A DNA stretch of 64,000 nucleotides, taken from TMED69 sp964642505 (GTDB lineage Bacteria; Pseudomonadota; Gammaproteobacteria; Ga0077536). Location of the stretch: the NCBI GenBank assembly GCA_964642505.1, contig CAZXQY010000003.1, forward strand, positions 1 through 64,000, read 5' to 3'. The translations under genes and the position numbers were made by a program. Of this stretch, positions 53,765 to 62,977 are shown piece after piece (the first letter of the stretch is position 1; each line of letters begins with the position of its first letter). A model generated the notes under the pieces. It did not search any database. It was not told the DNA's origin and saw only the letters and a list, made by a program, of their open reading frames with translations.

Positions 53765-53801
53765 TTATTCTAAAATGTGCCATTACTCTCGGTTGCCTGA
53801 G

Positions 53802-53830
53802 ATTATCATCGCCATAAAACCCGCTGTCAA
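53802..53830 (-). promoter_or_regulatory. Sigma-70 promoter of the tRNA-Arg pair
   Basis: Minus strand TTGACA (53830-53825), exactly 17-base spacer, -10 GATAAT (53807-53802), about 38 bases ahead of the first tRNA. One mismatch in total. Confidence 0.8.
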
Positions 53831-53962
53831 ATACTCTAAAAGCAAAGCCAAGAAAAATAAACTTAAGTTCCCGAAGCAACTAATTTTACTACCTAATAAC
53901 TAGCATCATTGGTCTAGCGGAGCTACACTCTGCATTATAGAGACAAAGCAAGGGGTAGTTTT

Positions 53963-54721
53963 GTGAGGAAAAACATAGACATTAACTGCGATATGGGTGA
54001 AAGCTTTGGCAATTGGATTATGGGTGACGACGAAGGCATGATGTCTAGGATAACCACTGCGAACGTAGCGTGCGGCTTCCACGCGAGCGATCCGGTAACC
54101 ATGGTCAAAACTGTGGCACTGGCTAAAAAACATGATGTTGTCGTGGGCTCACACCCTGGCCTGCCTGATCTTCTCGGGTTCGGTCGCCGGGCTATGAATA
54201 TTACACCGGAAGATGCTTACGCCTATATGGTGTATCAAACCGGAGCTCTGGAGGCGACTCTTAAAACGCAAGGGATGAACCTCCATCATGTCAAACCTCA
54301 TGGGGCTTTTTATTCGATCTTGAGAGACAACGAAGAAGTAGCATCTGCCGTTGCTGAAGCGATAGCTTCTTTGTCGACCGCACCCATCCTTTATTGGCCC
54401 GCTCCGACTTCTGCAGCGCTGCCCGCTGCGGCAAATAAGTTGGGAGTGAAAGTGGTAGGAGAAATCTATCCCGATCTACAGTACGCGTCTGACGGCTCCT
54501 TGATAATTCAACGAGAAAAACATTTAACAGACACAGTTTTCGCTTCAAAACAAGTTGAGCGGTACGTTGAAACAGGAAAAGTGGAAGCCACAGATGGAAG
54601 CTTGTTGCAGCTGGATGCTGAAAGCATCTGCATCCATGGGGACGGGCCTAATGCGACCGAAGTGGCCGATGCCATACGAAAAAGGCTACACGATTTGGGC
54701 TGTGAAATTAACGCCGCGTGA
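53963..54721 (+). CDS. pxpA: 5-oxoprolinase subunit A (PxpA)
   Basis: LamB/YcsF-type subunit of the three-part bacterial 5-oxoprolinase, which opens pyroglutamate to glutamate using ATP. 252 residues from GTG 53963 (GGGGT upstream). The signature INCDMGESFGNW begins the protein, followed by NVACGFHASDP, GSHPGLPDLLGFGRR and VKPHGAFYS. Unlike the usual pxpA-B-C operons, the partner genes pxpB and pxpC lie on the opposite strand beyond an LLM gene. Confidence 0.94.
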   Translation: MRKNIDINCDMGESFGNWIMGDDEGMMSRITTANVACGFHASDPVTMVKTVALAKKHDVVVGSHPGLPDLLGFGRRAMNITPEDAYAYMVYQTGALEATLKTQGMNLHHVKPHGAFYSILRDNEEVASAVAEAIASLSTAPILYWPAPTSAALPAAANKLGVKVVGEIYPDLQYASDGSLIIQREKHLTDTVFASKQVERYVETGKVEATDGSLLQLDAESICIHGDGPNATEVADAIRKRLHDLGCEINAA

Positions 54722-54753
54722 CGCTAGGATTCTAATTAAAAAGGCGGATTATT

Positions 54754-55785
54754 ATGAAATTTGGTTTATTGTTTTCACACCAAGTCCCTCCTACCTCTGG
54801 GGGGTCTTGGTCAACCCCGTATAAGGATATGCTTGAATGCCTCCCTTATGCAGAGGAATTGGGATATCAATCCGCTTTTCACGCCACCCACCATGCCCAG
54901 AAAGACGGACTCTGCCCGGCACCTATGGTGGCCTGTGCGGCGGCGGCGGCTGTCACTAAAACCATGAGAATAGGGACCGGTGTATTACTCGTTCCACTCT
55001 ACGCACCACTAAAATTGGCAGAAGATATAGCGGTACTAGATAACGTCTCTAATGGCCGGTTCGTGTTTGGCGTCGCTCCGGGCTACGTGGCCAAAGAGTT
55101 TGAAGCACACCAGATTCCCAGATCAGAAAGAGTGGGCCGATTTGAAGAGGCGCTGGACCTGATGACAATGGCTTGGACGTCAGAGAACTTTGAGTTCAAT
55201 GGTAAATACTATAAAGTTCCGGAAACGCAACTAACCCCAAAACCGCAACAGTCTCCCCACCCACCCATTTGGTATGGTGTCTCCGCCACTAATTCCTTGA
55301 AAAGAGCCGCTCGTCGCAAGGCGGTACAAATTATGTCTCCACGACATGGCCCAGAAGAATTGGTCCAGCATTTTAAACCCTACGAAGAAGAGGCCGCCAA
55401 AATTGGATGGAAAATTCCTGAAAGACCAATAATCCGCAACGTATTTGTGGCCGAAACGCATACCAAAGCAGAGGAAATTGCCGGGCCTGCTCTTAAGTAC
55501 TTGTACACGGAGTTATACGGAGCGGCCTCCGCAGCAGGGGAAAGGGTCCTCAAAGCTGCGGACGGCTCTATTATCACGGATAAAGATTCAGTCACTTTTG
55601 ATACCTTCAAAAATCGGTATATTGTTGGAGACCCCAATTTCGCGATAGAACAACTATCCTTGTATCGCGATGCTGTAGATCCTAGTGAAGTCGTCTGCTG
55701 GATGCATTTACCTGGAATAAGCGGAGCCAACGCAAGAAAATCGATGGAGTTATTCGCGAAAGAAGTGATGCCTCACTTCAGTTGA
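54754..55785 (+). CDS. LLM-class flavin-dependent oxidoreductase
   Basis: 343-residue luciferase-like monooxygenase. GLLFSHQVPPTSGGSW starts the barrel, then MRIGTGVLLVPLYAPLKLAEDIAVLDNVSNGRFVFGVAPGYVAKEFEA, a classic bacterial LLM signature, PHPPIWYGVSA, and a C-terminal RYIVGDPNFAIEQL. It follows pxpA by 33 bases on the same strand. A role in freeing pyroglutamate or a related amide is a guess from position only. Confidence 0.9.
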   Translation: MKFGLLFSHQVPPTSGGSWSTPYKDMLECLPYAEELGYQSAFHATHHAQKDGLCPAPMVACAAAAAVTKTMRIGTGVLLVPLYAPLKLAEDIAVLDNVSNGRFVFGVAPGYVAKEFEAHQIPRSERVGRFEEALDLMTMAWTSENFEFNGKYYKVPETQLTPKPQQSPHPPIWYGVSATNSLKRAARRKAVQIMSPRHGPEELVQHFKPYEEEAAKIGWKIPERPIIRNVFVAETHTKAEEIAGPALKYLYTELYGAASAAGERVLKAADGSIITDKDSVTFDTFKNRYIVGDPNFAIEQLSLYRDAVDPSEVVCWMHLPGISGANARKSMELFAKEVMPHFS

Positions 55786-55802
55786 GAGCTCTGGAACACG
55801 AG

Positions 55803-56771
55803 TTAAAAAAGGTCACGAATGCGTTCCAGTCGACCCTCTTCATCAAGCCTCGCCTGAAGAGCCTCTTCCATTGAAACTTTTACAAATTTTACAGGGGTAT
55901 TTGGTTGTAGTTGTCCAAGAATATCCATGTCTGCAGAAATAACCGCTCCGATCTGAAAATAGCCGCCGGCAGACACCGCGTCCCTATGTAATACGATAGG
56001 TTCAAGCCCCGAAGGAATTTGAACAGAACCATACGGATATGGACTATCAACTATGTTGGAAGGATCTGAACCAGCGCCAAAGGGTTGATCTCTAGGCTCA
56101 AACTCCATTGGGCGACCTCCTGAAAATCGAACTCCCATCCGATCTGCCTCGGTAGAAACTACCCAACGATCTTCAAAAAAGCCCTCCCCCGAGGTTTTTG
56201 TCAAACGGTGCCAGAATAAACCTGGCATAACTCTCAAATTAGCGGCCTCTCCCATGGTGCGTCTTAGCTCTTCTGGAATATATCGGCATTTACTTTTTAG
56301 ATCACCCTGACCACAATGCAGGACATCTTCAGCTACCAGTATTCTACCGTGAAAGCCTCCCAGCTGCCCTACCAAATATGTCGACCGACTGCCCAGCACC
56401 AAAGGTACATCTACCCCACCCGACACAGCTATATAGATCCGCGCTCCACCCTTGAGGTAGCCAAATTCCAAAACTTGTCCTGCCTTAACTTCGATAGCAG
56501 TCCAAGTCTGATGCTCCTTTCCATCCAAGCACACGGGAAGGTCAGCCCCAGTGACAGACACGAGGGTATCTGTATCAAACAGTAATCTAGGACCGATGTA
56601 GGGGCTCTCTATACAGGCCGCCGACTCGTCGTTGCCAACCAAGAGATTAGCCACACGCAACGCGAAGCGATCCATTGCCCCTCCGATAGGAATCCCCAAC
56701 TGATAATATCCAGGTCTCCCTAGATCCTGAATCGTTGCTGCCAATCCTGCTTCCAAAATTTTAATTGCCAT
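55803..56771 (-). CDS. pxpC: 5-oxoprolinase subunit C (PxpC)
   Basis: 322-residue KipA/AHS2-type subunit. ATG 56771 (AGGTG upstream) overlaps the end of pxpB; a GTG at 56780 is also in frame. Features: EAGLAATIQDLGRPGYYQLGIPIGGAMDRFALRVAN at the N-terminus, NLLVGNDESAACIE, and SGGRPMEFEPRDQPFG. With PxpB it phosphorylates 5-oxoproline. Convergent with the LLM gene. Confidence 0.93.
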   Translation of the reverse strand: MAIKILEAGLAATIQDLGRPGYYQLGIPIGGAMDRFALRVANLLVGNDESAACIESPYIGPRLLFDTDTLVSVTGADLPVCLDGKEHQTWTAIEVKAGQVLEFGYLKGGARIYIAVSGGVDVPLVLGSRSTYLVGQLGGFHGRILVAEDVLHCGQGDLKSKCRYIPEELRRTMGEAANLRVMPGLFWHRLTKTSGEGFFEDRWVVSTEADRMGVRFSGGRPMEFEPRDQPFGAGSDPSNIVDSPYPYGSVQIPSGLEPIVLHRDAVSAGGYFQIGAVISADMDILGQLQPNTPVKFVKVSMEEALQARLDEEGRLERIRDLF

Positions 56772-57636
56772 ATAGGGCACCTATGAGACCAGCATTATAT
56801 CCATCCCTATCAGCCAAAAAAGCAGACAAATCAAAACGTATCTCCACTCGGGGTGGCTCGAACAAATTGTTCCGAACCAGATCCACTATATGCTCATATT
56901 CTTCCACATCTATAGCACGAAACTTTACAATGTCTCCGGTACGGAAAAATACCATCGAACCTTCCAGATAAGATTGATGACAATCGGGATTGAAAATTTG
57001 CATAGGGGTTATTCCAAACATTTGATACCCCCCAGCACCTCGCACGGCATAGATAGCTGTAAAACAACCACCATGCCCAATTGTATGCCTGGGAGTATCA
57101 GTTCTTGGCCGGACATATTTGGGTACTTCAATCTGTCTAGAGCGTTCCACCATTTGGTACAATCCCGGGACGCCGCAAACAAACCCAAGAAGTGAAACAA
57201 ACCAAGGGGAACCGTGATGGCTTTCTATAAACTCCGTTACAGATGAAAAACCATTGAGCCTAGCAGCATATTCTAGGTCTGTTGAATCAGGATCTTGATG
57301 TCGATCTCTAAAACTATTCATCGTTTCTCTCGTCCAAGGATCTTCGTAAAAAACTGGCACCTCAACAATCCTCGTGTCTATTGAATTACCAGTTAACCCA
57401 GATTCATTATCGATTCTCTTTATTTCTTTTAATAATTCTTCCGGGCTAATAAGACCCGGATCAAATCGGACCATATACGTGGTGTTTACCGCGCAAATCT
57501 CTGATACTCCCGTAATCTTGTGCTTTCGTATCAACTCGGCAGCATTCATGCTTTTAAAAAATGCCTCTAAAGACATTTCCTCGGAACACTCCCCTAAAAG
57601 GTGTTCATCTGCTCCGAAAGTAAAACGCGTCTCCAT
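56761..57636 (-). CDS. pxpB: 5-oxoprolinase subunit B (PxpB)
   Basis: 291-residue KipI/AHS1-type protein, longer than the common ~220 residues by an N-terminal part. The family region includes EVPVFYEDP, the AARLNGFSSVTEFIESHHGSPWFVSLLGFVCGVPGLYQM stretch, and PRHTIGHGGCFTAIYAVRGAGGYQMFG. The 3' end overlaps pxpC by about ten bases, so the pair is translationally coupled. Divergent from the GltD-like gene. Confidence 0.9.
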   Translation of the reverse strand: METRFTFGADEHLLGECSEEMSLEAFFKSMNAAELIRKHKITGVSEICAVNTTYMVRFDPGLISPEELLKEIKRIDNESGLTGNSIDTRIVEVPVFYEDPWTRETMNSFRDRHQDPDSTDLEYAARLNGFSSVTEFIESHHGSPWFVSLLGFVCGVPGLYQMVERSRQIEVPKYVRPRTDTPRHTIGHGGCFTAIYAVRGAGGYQMFGITPMQIFNPDCHQSYLEGSMVFFRTGDIVKFRAIDVEEYEHIVDLVRNNLFEPPRVEIRFDLSAFLADRDGYNAGLIGALYGN

Positions 57637-57733
57637 CCTGTTATCTCCTACTTCAGTAACTTAGTAAGACTATAATATTAGAGTTCCTCTTTATAGGATT
57701 TAATAGAAGCCAGGGATTGTCAATCTGGCGCAA

Positions 57734-59623
57734 TTGAAAGAAAATTTGCCATCGCTTCAGTTATTTAATATCTTATTGGACAAAATCACCGAGCGCCATC
57801 CCCGTTGTGTAGGAAATGGAGGGCGCCAGCAAAGGACACCGCAAGGGGGACTGTCGAGCGTGAAGCCGACAAATGTACGTGATCCAGATTACTTCCACAA
57901 GGTAGTAGATTGCCAGTGGGCTTGCCCTGCTCATACTCCCGTGCCGGAATATATCCGTCTGATCGCTGAAGAACGGTACGCAGACGCTTATATGGTTAAC
58001 TGGGAATCGAATGTTTTCCCAGGAATACTTGGTAGGACTTGCGACAGACCCTGTGAGCCCGCCTGCCGGCGAGGGAGAGTTGAAGAAAAACCCGTAGCAA
58101 TATGCAGACTGAAAAGGGTCGCTGCGGATTTCAAAGGGGATATTTCAGAGCGACTTCCTAGAGAGCCGAATACAAAAAACAATCATAAAATAGCTTGTGT
58201 GGGCGGCGGCCCCGCCTCACTCACCGTCGCTCGAGACCTCTCTAGAATAGGTTATAGAGTTACAATCCTCGACTCTGAAAGGCAACTGGGAGGTATGATA
58301 AGAAGCCAGATTCCCAAGTTCCGTCTGCCGGAAGAAATTATAGACGAAGAGATAAACTACGTCTTGAAACTGGGTATAAATTTCGAAAGCCGTTGGGTGG
58401 AATCTCTGCAGCACTTGCTGGAAGAAGATTATGACGCGATTTTCGTGGGTACAGGCGCTCCACGTGGTAAAGACCTTGAGATACCTGGACATGTGGAGGC
58501 CGCGGACAATATACATATAGGCATTGACTGGTTATCTTCTGTCGCGTTTGGTCATATCTCTCGGATTGGAAAAAGAGTCATCGTTCTCGGTGGCGGCAAC
58601 ACGGCTATGGACTGTTGCCGCTCCTCAATGCGCTTAGGGGGGGAATCCGTAACGGTAGTTGTTAGATCAGGTTTTGAAGAAATGAAAGCCTCCGAGTGGG
58701 AGAAAGAAGATGCCATGCATGAGGGAATCCCGATTCGGAACTACCTAGTTCCTAAAGCCTTCTTAATCGACCAGGGCACTCTCTCTGGCATGCAATTTGA
58801 GAAAGTTAGAGCCGAGTATATCGGCAAAAAAAGAAAGCTTATACCCACTGGAGAACCAGACGAAATCATTGCGTGCGATGACGTGTTAATTGCCATCGGT
58901 CAGGAAAATGCTTTCCCTTGGATAGAGAGAGATATTGGAATCGAATTCGACGATTGGGGACTACCAAAACTGGACCCGAACTCTCTACAATCCACTCGTC
59001 CAGAAATCTTCTTCGGTGGAGATGCCGCGTTCGGCCCCGAGAATATAATTTGGGCTGTAGCTCATGGACATGAGGCGGCTATTTCTATCGATAAATTTCT
59101 GACTAATAAGTCAGTTAAGAAACGTCCAAAACCAAATGTTCAGATAGAACCCCAGAAAATGGGAATTCATGAATGGAGCTATGATAACGACATTTCCAGT
59201 GGTCCGAGACAAAAAGTGCCCCTGGAGCGACTAAAAAAAGCTCTCTCAAACATAAAAGTCGAAGTGGAAAAAGGTTTTCCCACTTCGACTGCGTGGACAG
59301 AAGCGCAAAGATGCTTAAATTGCGATGTGCAAACCGTTTTCTCTGACAATCTTTGTATAGAATGTGATGCTTGTACAGATATTTGCCCTACCGATTGTAT
59401 CAACTTCACTGATAACGCTGCAGAAAATAATCTCCGGAAACAGTTGCGAGCACCTGCCGATGACTTAGATCAAGATCTATATGTATCAGGTAAACTTCCA
59501 ACCGGATTAGTAATGGTGAAAGACGAAAACGTTTGCCTCCATTGTGGCCTATGCGCCGAACGATGCCCCACGGGAGCTTGGGATATGAAAAAATATCTGA
59601 TCAACATCGAACAGGTGCGCTAA
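57734..59623 (+). CDS. GltD-like FAD/NAD(P) iron-sulfur oxidoreductase subunit
   Basis: 629 residues if read from TTG 57734; a GTG at 57860 with GGGGGA ahead would give 587. The protein resembles the glutamate-synthase small subunit and the N-terminal part of dihydropyrimidine dehydrogenase: cysteine cluster CPAHTPVPEYI through CDRPCEPACRRG, FAD loop GGGPASLTVARDL, NAD(P) loop GGGNTAMDCCRS, then FGGDAAFG. The C-terminus adds two ferredoxin clusters (CIECDACTDICP and CLHCGLCAERCP). It should pass electrons between NAD(P)H and the 2-oxoacid oxidoreductase subunits encoded immediately downstream. Confidence 0.88.
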   Translation: MKENLPSLQLFNILLDKITERHPRCVGNGGRQQRTPQGGLSSVKPTNVRDPDYFHKVVDCQWACPAHTPVPEYIRLIAEERYADAYMVNWESNVFPGILGRTCDRPCEPACRRGRVEEKPVAICRLKRVAADFKGDISERLPREPNTKNNHKIACVGGGPASLTVARDLSRIGYRVTILDSERQLGGMIRSQIPKFRLPEEIIDEEINYVLKLGINFESRWVESLQHLLEEDYDAIFVGTGAPRGKDLEIPGHVEAADNIHIGIDWLSSVAFGHISRIGKRVIVLGGGNTAMDCCRSSMRLGGESVTVVVRSGFEEMKASEWEKEDAMHEGIPIRNYLVPKAFLIDQGTLSGMQFEKVRAEYIGKKRKLIPTGEPDEIIACDDVLIAIGQENAFPWIERDIGIEFDDWGLPKLDPNSLQSTRPEIFFGGDAAFGPENIIWAVAHGHEAAISIDKFLTNKSVKKRPKPNVQIEPQKMGIHEWSYDNDISSGPRQKVPLERLKKALSNIKVEVEKGFPTSTAWTEAQRCLNCDVQTVFSDNLCIECDACTDICPTDCINFTDNAAENNLRKQLRAPADDLDQDLYVSGKLPTGLVMVKDENVCLHCGLCAERCPTGAWDMKKYLINIEQVR

Positions 59624-59633
59624 TTAAATAATA

Positions 59634-61439
59634 ATGGGACTAATTAACGATTTCGTCATAAAGTTCGCAAACGTCAACGGCTCGGGCTCGGCTTCTGCCA
59701 ACACTTTGTTTACCAAAGCGATACTCAGAATGGGAATCCCGGCCACACCGCGAAATATCTTCCCCTCAAACATACAAGGGTTGCCTACATGGTACGAAGT
59801 AAGAGTGTCGGCAGAAGGTTGGCTAGGAAGGAAAGAAGGAATCGATTTCCTCGTAGCCATGAATCCGGAGACAATAGAACAAGATATCAGTGAATTAAAA
59901 GCAGGAGGGAACCTCCTTTACGACTCGACTAAATCGTTGCCTGTGAAATACCGTCGGGAGGATATAAACTCATATGGACTACCATTCATGTCTTTATGCA
60001 ACGAAAAATACGACGATCCTCGTCAACGCCAGCTTTTCAAAAATATAATGTATATTGGTTCTCTTTCCGCTTTAGTAGGGATGAAAAAGGAAATTCTAGT
60101 TCGATTGATTACAGAACTCTATGGAGATAAAAAACCACTTATAGAATCAAATCTAGAGGCTTTATCGACAGGGTTCGAGGCGGCGGAATCAAATTTCACC
60201 ACTCCTTCCACAATTTCTATTCCTGCCGGCAATAAAATTGGAGAGAAAATTTTCATTGAAGGAAATGAGGCCGCGGCGTTAGGCGCCCTATACGCAGGAG
60301 CCACGGTAGCCGCTTGGTACCCAATCACTCCATCATCCTCTTTGGCCGAAGCATTCGAAAGATACTGTAAAAAATATCGTAAAGATCCCAAAACTAAAAA
60401 AGACCGCTATGCAATTCTACAAGCCGAAGACGAACTCGCTTCCATCGGGATGGTTTTGGGAGCTAGTTGGAATGGGGCAAGAGCTTTTACCTGCACATCT
60501 GGGCCTGGCATCTCCTTGATGCAAGAATTTCTAGGTTTCGGCTATTTCGCTGAAATACCTGCCGTCGTCTTTAACGTGCAACGCGGCGGCCCATCGACAG
60601 GCATGCCTACGAGAACGCAGCAATCTGATTTATTGTCTTGCGCCTATGCCTCACATGGTGATACAAAGCACGTCATGCTTTTCCCTGAAGATCCAAAAGA
60701 ATCATTTGATATGAGTGCACTAGCTTTCGATATCGCCGACCGCCTTCAAACACCGGTATTCGTAATGCTTGATCTTGATATCGGAATGAATGAAAGATTA
60801 TGCGAACCTTTAGCTTGGCACGACAAACGTTGTTACGACCGAGGCAAAGTATTGACCGACGACGCCATCCAAGATTTAGAGACGTTCGGCAGATATCTCG
60901 ATATAGATAGGGATGGTATCTCCTATCGAACCTACCCAGGTACACATACCAACCTCGGATCCTATTTTACCAGGGGGACGACAAAGGATCAGTACGCAAA
61001 CTATAGTGAGTCTCCTCAGGACTATACTGAAAACATGGAGAGACTAACTAAGAAACACCAAACCGCGGTACGTTTTGTTCCAACACCTGTGGTGCGGTAC
61101 CAGCATGGTCAAAGGGAAATCGGAGCAGTTTATTTTGGCTCTACATCTCCCGCCATGAAAGAAGCATTAGCTTTGCTATCGGCCGAAAACTTTACCCTAA
61201 ATGATTTGAGAATCAGGTCCTACCCTTTTTCACAGGAAATCCAAGAATTCATTGAGAGCCACCGAATTATTTTTATAATAGAGCAAAATAGAGACCATCA
61301 AATACGCACGCTGTTGGTCAACGAATTAAATCTCTCACAGAATAACTTGGTGTCAGTACTACACTACGATGGAACCCCAATCACAGCCCAAATAATAAAA
61401 GAAAAAATCATGGCGCACCTAAAAGAACAAGCAACTTAA
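59634..61439 (+). CDS. 2-oxoacid:acceptor oxidoreductase, fused gamma-alpha subunit
   Basis: 601 residues. Residues about 1-185 form the gamma (CoA/flavodoxin-like) domain, and about 200-601 the alpha domain, with AAWYPITPSSSLAEAFERY, GARAFTCTSGPGISLMQEF and NVQRGGPSTGMPTRTQQSDL. The gamma-alpha fusion is standard for 2-oxoglutarate:ferredoxin oxidoreductases. It has no iron-sulfur motif of its own; electrons would go to the GltD-like subunit. Starts 11 bases after that gene. Confidence 0.9.
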   Translation: MGLINDFVIKFANVNGSGSASANTLFTKAILRMGIPATPRNIFPSNIQGLPTWYEVRVSAEGWLGRKEGIDFLVAMNPETIEQDISELKAGGNLLYDSTKSLPVKYRREDINSYGLPFMSLCNEKYDDPRQRQLFKNIMYIGSLSALVGMKKEILVRLITELYGDKKPLIESNLEALSTGFEAAESNFTTPSTISIPAGNKIGEKIFIEGNEAAALGALYAGATVAAWYPITPSSSLAEAFERYCKKYRKDPKTKKDRYAILQAEDELASIGMVLGASWNGARAFTCTSGPGISLMQEFLGFGYFAEIPAVVFNVQRGGPSTGMPTRTQQSDLLSCAYASHGDTKHVMLFPEDPKESFDMSALAFDIADRLQTPVFVMLDLDIGMNERLCEPLAWHDKRCYDRGKVLTDDAIQDLETFGRYLDIDRDGISYRTYPGTHTNLGSYFTRGTTKDQYANYSESPQDYTENMERLTKKHQTAVRFVPTPVVRYQHGQREIGAVYFGSTSPAMKEALALLSAENFTLNDLRIRSYPFSQEIQEFIESHRIIFIIEQNRDHQIRTLLVNELNLSQNNLVSVLHYDGTPITAQIIKEKIMAHLKEQAT

Positions 61440-61447
61440 TCCTAAAA

Positions 61448-62503
61448 ATGACTTACATTAAAAAACCAAAATTCGCCCATCCCAAAACCACCCTTAATGA
61501 TTTGGGCTTCGCCCGCAGAGATTACGAAGGAAAGATTTCCACACTTTGCGCCGGATGCGGGCACGACTCTATCAGTGCCGCAGTAGCTAGCGCTTTTTTT
61601 GAACTTTCGGTAGCACCTCACAGAGTGGCCAAACTATCTGGTATAGGTTGTTCATCGAAAACTCCCGCCTATTTCCTAAATCATTCTCATGGATTAAATA
61701 GTGTACACGGCAGAATGCCGTCTGTATTAACGGGCGCAAATTTGGCAAACAAAGATATGCTTTACCTCGGAATATCCGGCGACGGTGATTCAGCCTCTAT
61801 AGGACTTGGGCAATTCGCACACGCCCTTCGCAGAGGCGTAAACATGACCTATGTTGTCGAGAATAACGGGGTTTATGGACTGACGAAGGGCCAATTCTCT
61901 GCTACCGCGGACAAAGGTTCTGCAAGCAAGAGGGGTATTGTCAATGAGAGTAATCACGTAGACCTTGTCGCCTTAGCGCTCCAATTAGGTTCTACCTTTG
62001 TGGCCAGAAGCTTTTCTGGAGATAAAAAACAACTTATCCCGATCTTGAAGGCCGCGATTGCGCATCGAGGGGCTGCTCTTATCGACGTGATCAGCCCTTG
62101 TGTAGCATTTAACAATCATTCTGGATCTACTAAAAGCTACGATTTCGTTAGAGAACATAATGTAGCTGTAAACAAACTCGATTTCATCACTGCAAAAAAA
62201 CCAATGGAAGCAGACTATAAAGAAGGAAGCTCCCATTCTGTCATCGGCCACGACGGAACCACCTTCAAACTACGAAAGATAAAACAAGAACATGACCCGC
62301 GTGATAGAATGGCCGCAATCAATAATCTTGAATACCATTCGGCTAGGGGAGAAATACTCACTGGACTAATCTTTGAAGATCCTGACAGTCTAGAATTACA
62401 TCAACATTTAAATACAGTAGATGTGCCGCTTAACTCCCTAAACGAGGAAGAGTTATGTCCAGGTTCTTCGATCTTGGACGAAATCAATAATAGGTCCCGC
62501 TAA
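61448..62503 (+). CDS. 2-oxoacid:acceptor oxidoreductase, beta subunit
   Basis: 351-residue thiamine-diphosphate subunit. Features: TLCAGCGHDSI, SGIGCSSKTPAYF, VHGRMPSVLTGANLA, and the TPP/Mg site GDGDSASIGLGQFAHALRRG through NNGVYGLTKGQ. The Cys residues of the first two stretches probably hold a [4Fe-4S] cluster as in related KorB/PorB proteins. Eight bases separate it from the gamma-alpha gene. Substrate probably 2-oxoglutarate or another 2-oxoacid, not proven. Confidence 0.92.
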   Translation: MTYIKKPKFAHPKTTLNDLGFARRDYEGKISTLCAGCGHDSISAAVASAFFELSVAPHRVAKLSGIGCSSKTPAYFLNHSHGLNSVHGRMPSVLTGANLANKDMLYLGISGDGDSASIGLGQFAHALRRGVNMTYVVENNGVYGLTKGQFSATADKGSASKRGIVNESNHVDLVALALQLGSTFVARSFSGDKKQLIPILKAAIAHRGAALIDVISPCVAFNNHSGSTKSYDFVREHNVAVNKLDFITAKKPMEADYKEGSSHSVIGHDGTTFKLRKIKQEHDPRDRMAAINNLEYHSARGEILTGLIFEDPDSLELHQHLNTVDVPLNSLNEEELCPGSSILDEINNRSR

Positions 62504-62514
62504 TATTTGAAGCT

Positions 62515-62910
62515 ATGAAAATCTCTGTGCCAATATCTGTGGGAGAACTTCTAGATAAAATTTCGATCCTGCAAATAAAAAATGAAAAAGTTAAAGACCA
62601 AGTTAAATTAGTGAACATTCGTCATGAATTAGAATTACTAGAAAGAACAATTACCGAATTCGAAATAGAGGATTTAGTCTGTCCAAAAATCCTTACAAAG
62701 CTTCGAACCGAATTAATAAATGTAAATCAGGAGTTATGGTCGATAGAGGACAAATTGCGGGTTTTGGAGACCAAAAGAGAATTCGGCGTTGATTTCATAA
62801 CTGCGGCACGAAAGGTATACGAATACAACGACCACCGGGCAAAAATAAAACGGAAAATAAACGAATTGACTGGCTCCGAATTGATAGAGGAGAAGTATTA
62901 TTCGGAGTAA
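62515..62910 (+). CDS. DUF6165 family protein
   Basis: 131-residue, alpha-helical protein with the DUF6165 pattern: VPISVGELLDKISILQIKNEKVKD at the start, IRHELELLERTI, ELWSIEDKLRVLE, and FITAARKVYEYNDHRAKIKRKIN. Family members lie beside lipopolysaccharide and glycosyltransferase genes. Function unknown. The stop codon is followed immediately by the GT9 frame, suggesting coupling. Confidence 0.72.
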   Translation: MKISVPISVGELLDKISILQIKNEKVKDQVKLVNIRHELELLERTITEFEIEDLVCPKILTKLRTELINVNQELWSIEDKLRVLETKREFGVDFITAARKVYEYNDHRAKIKRKINELTGSELIEEKYYSE

Positions 62911-62977
62911 TTGTTCTCGAAGTGTACTAGTTTATGTCACGGGCGATAGGATTGGAGACGGAATACTGAAGTTTCCG

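Noticed and set aside
53582..53773. 63-residue open frame with repeated ARPERFELPT and YSIQLSYG segments
   Set aside because: It is the translation of the two tandem tRNA-Arg genes read on the opposite strand, a well-known false protein.
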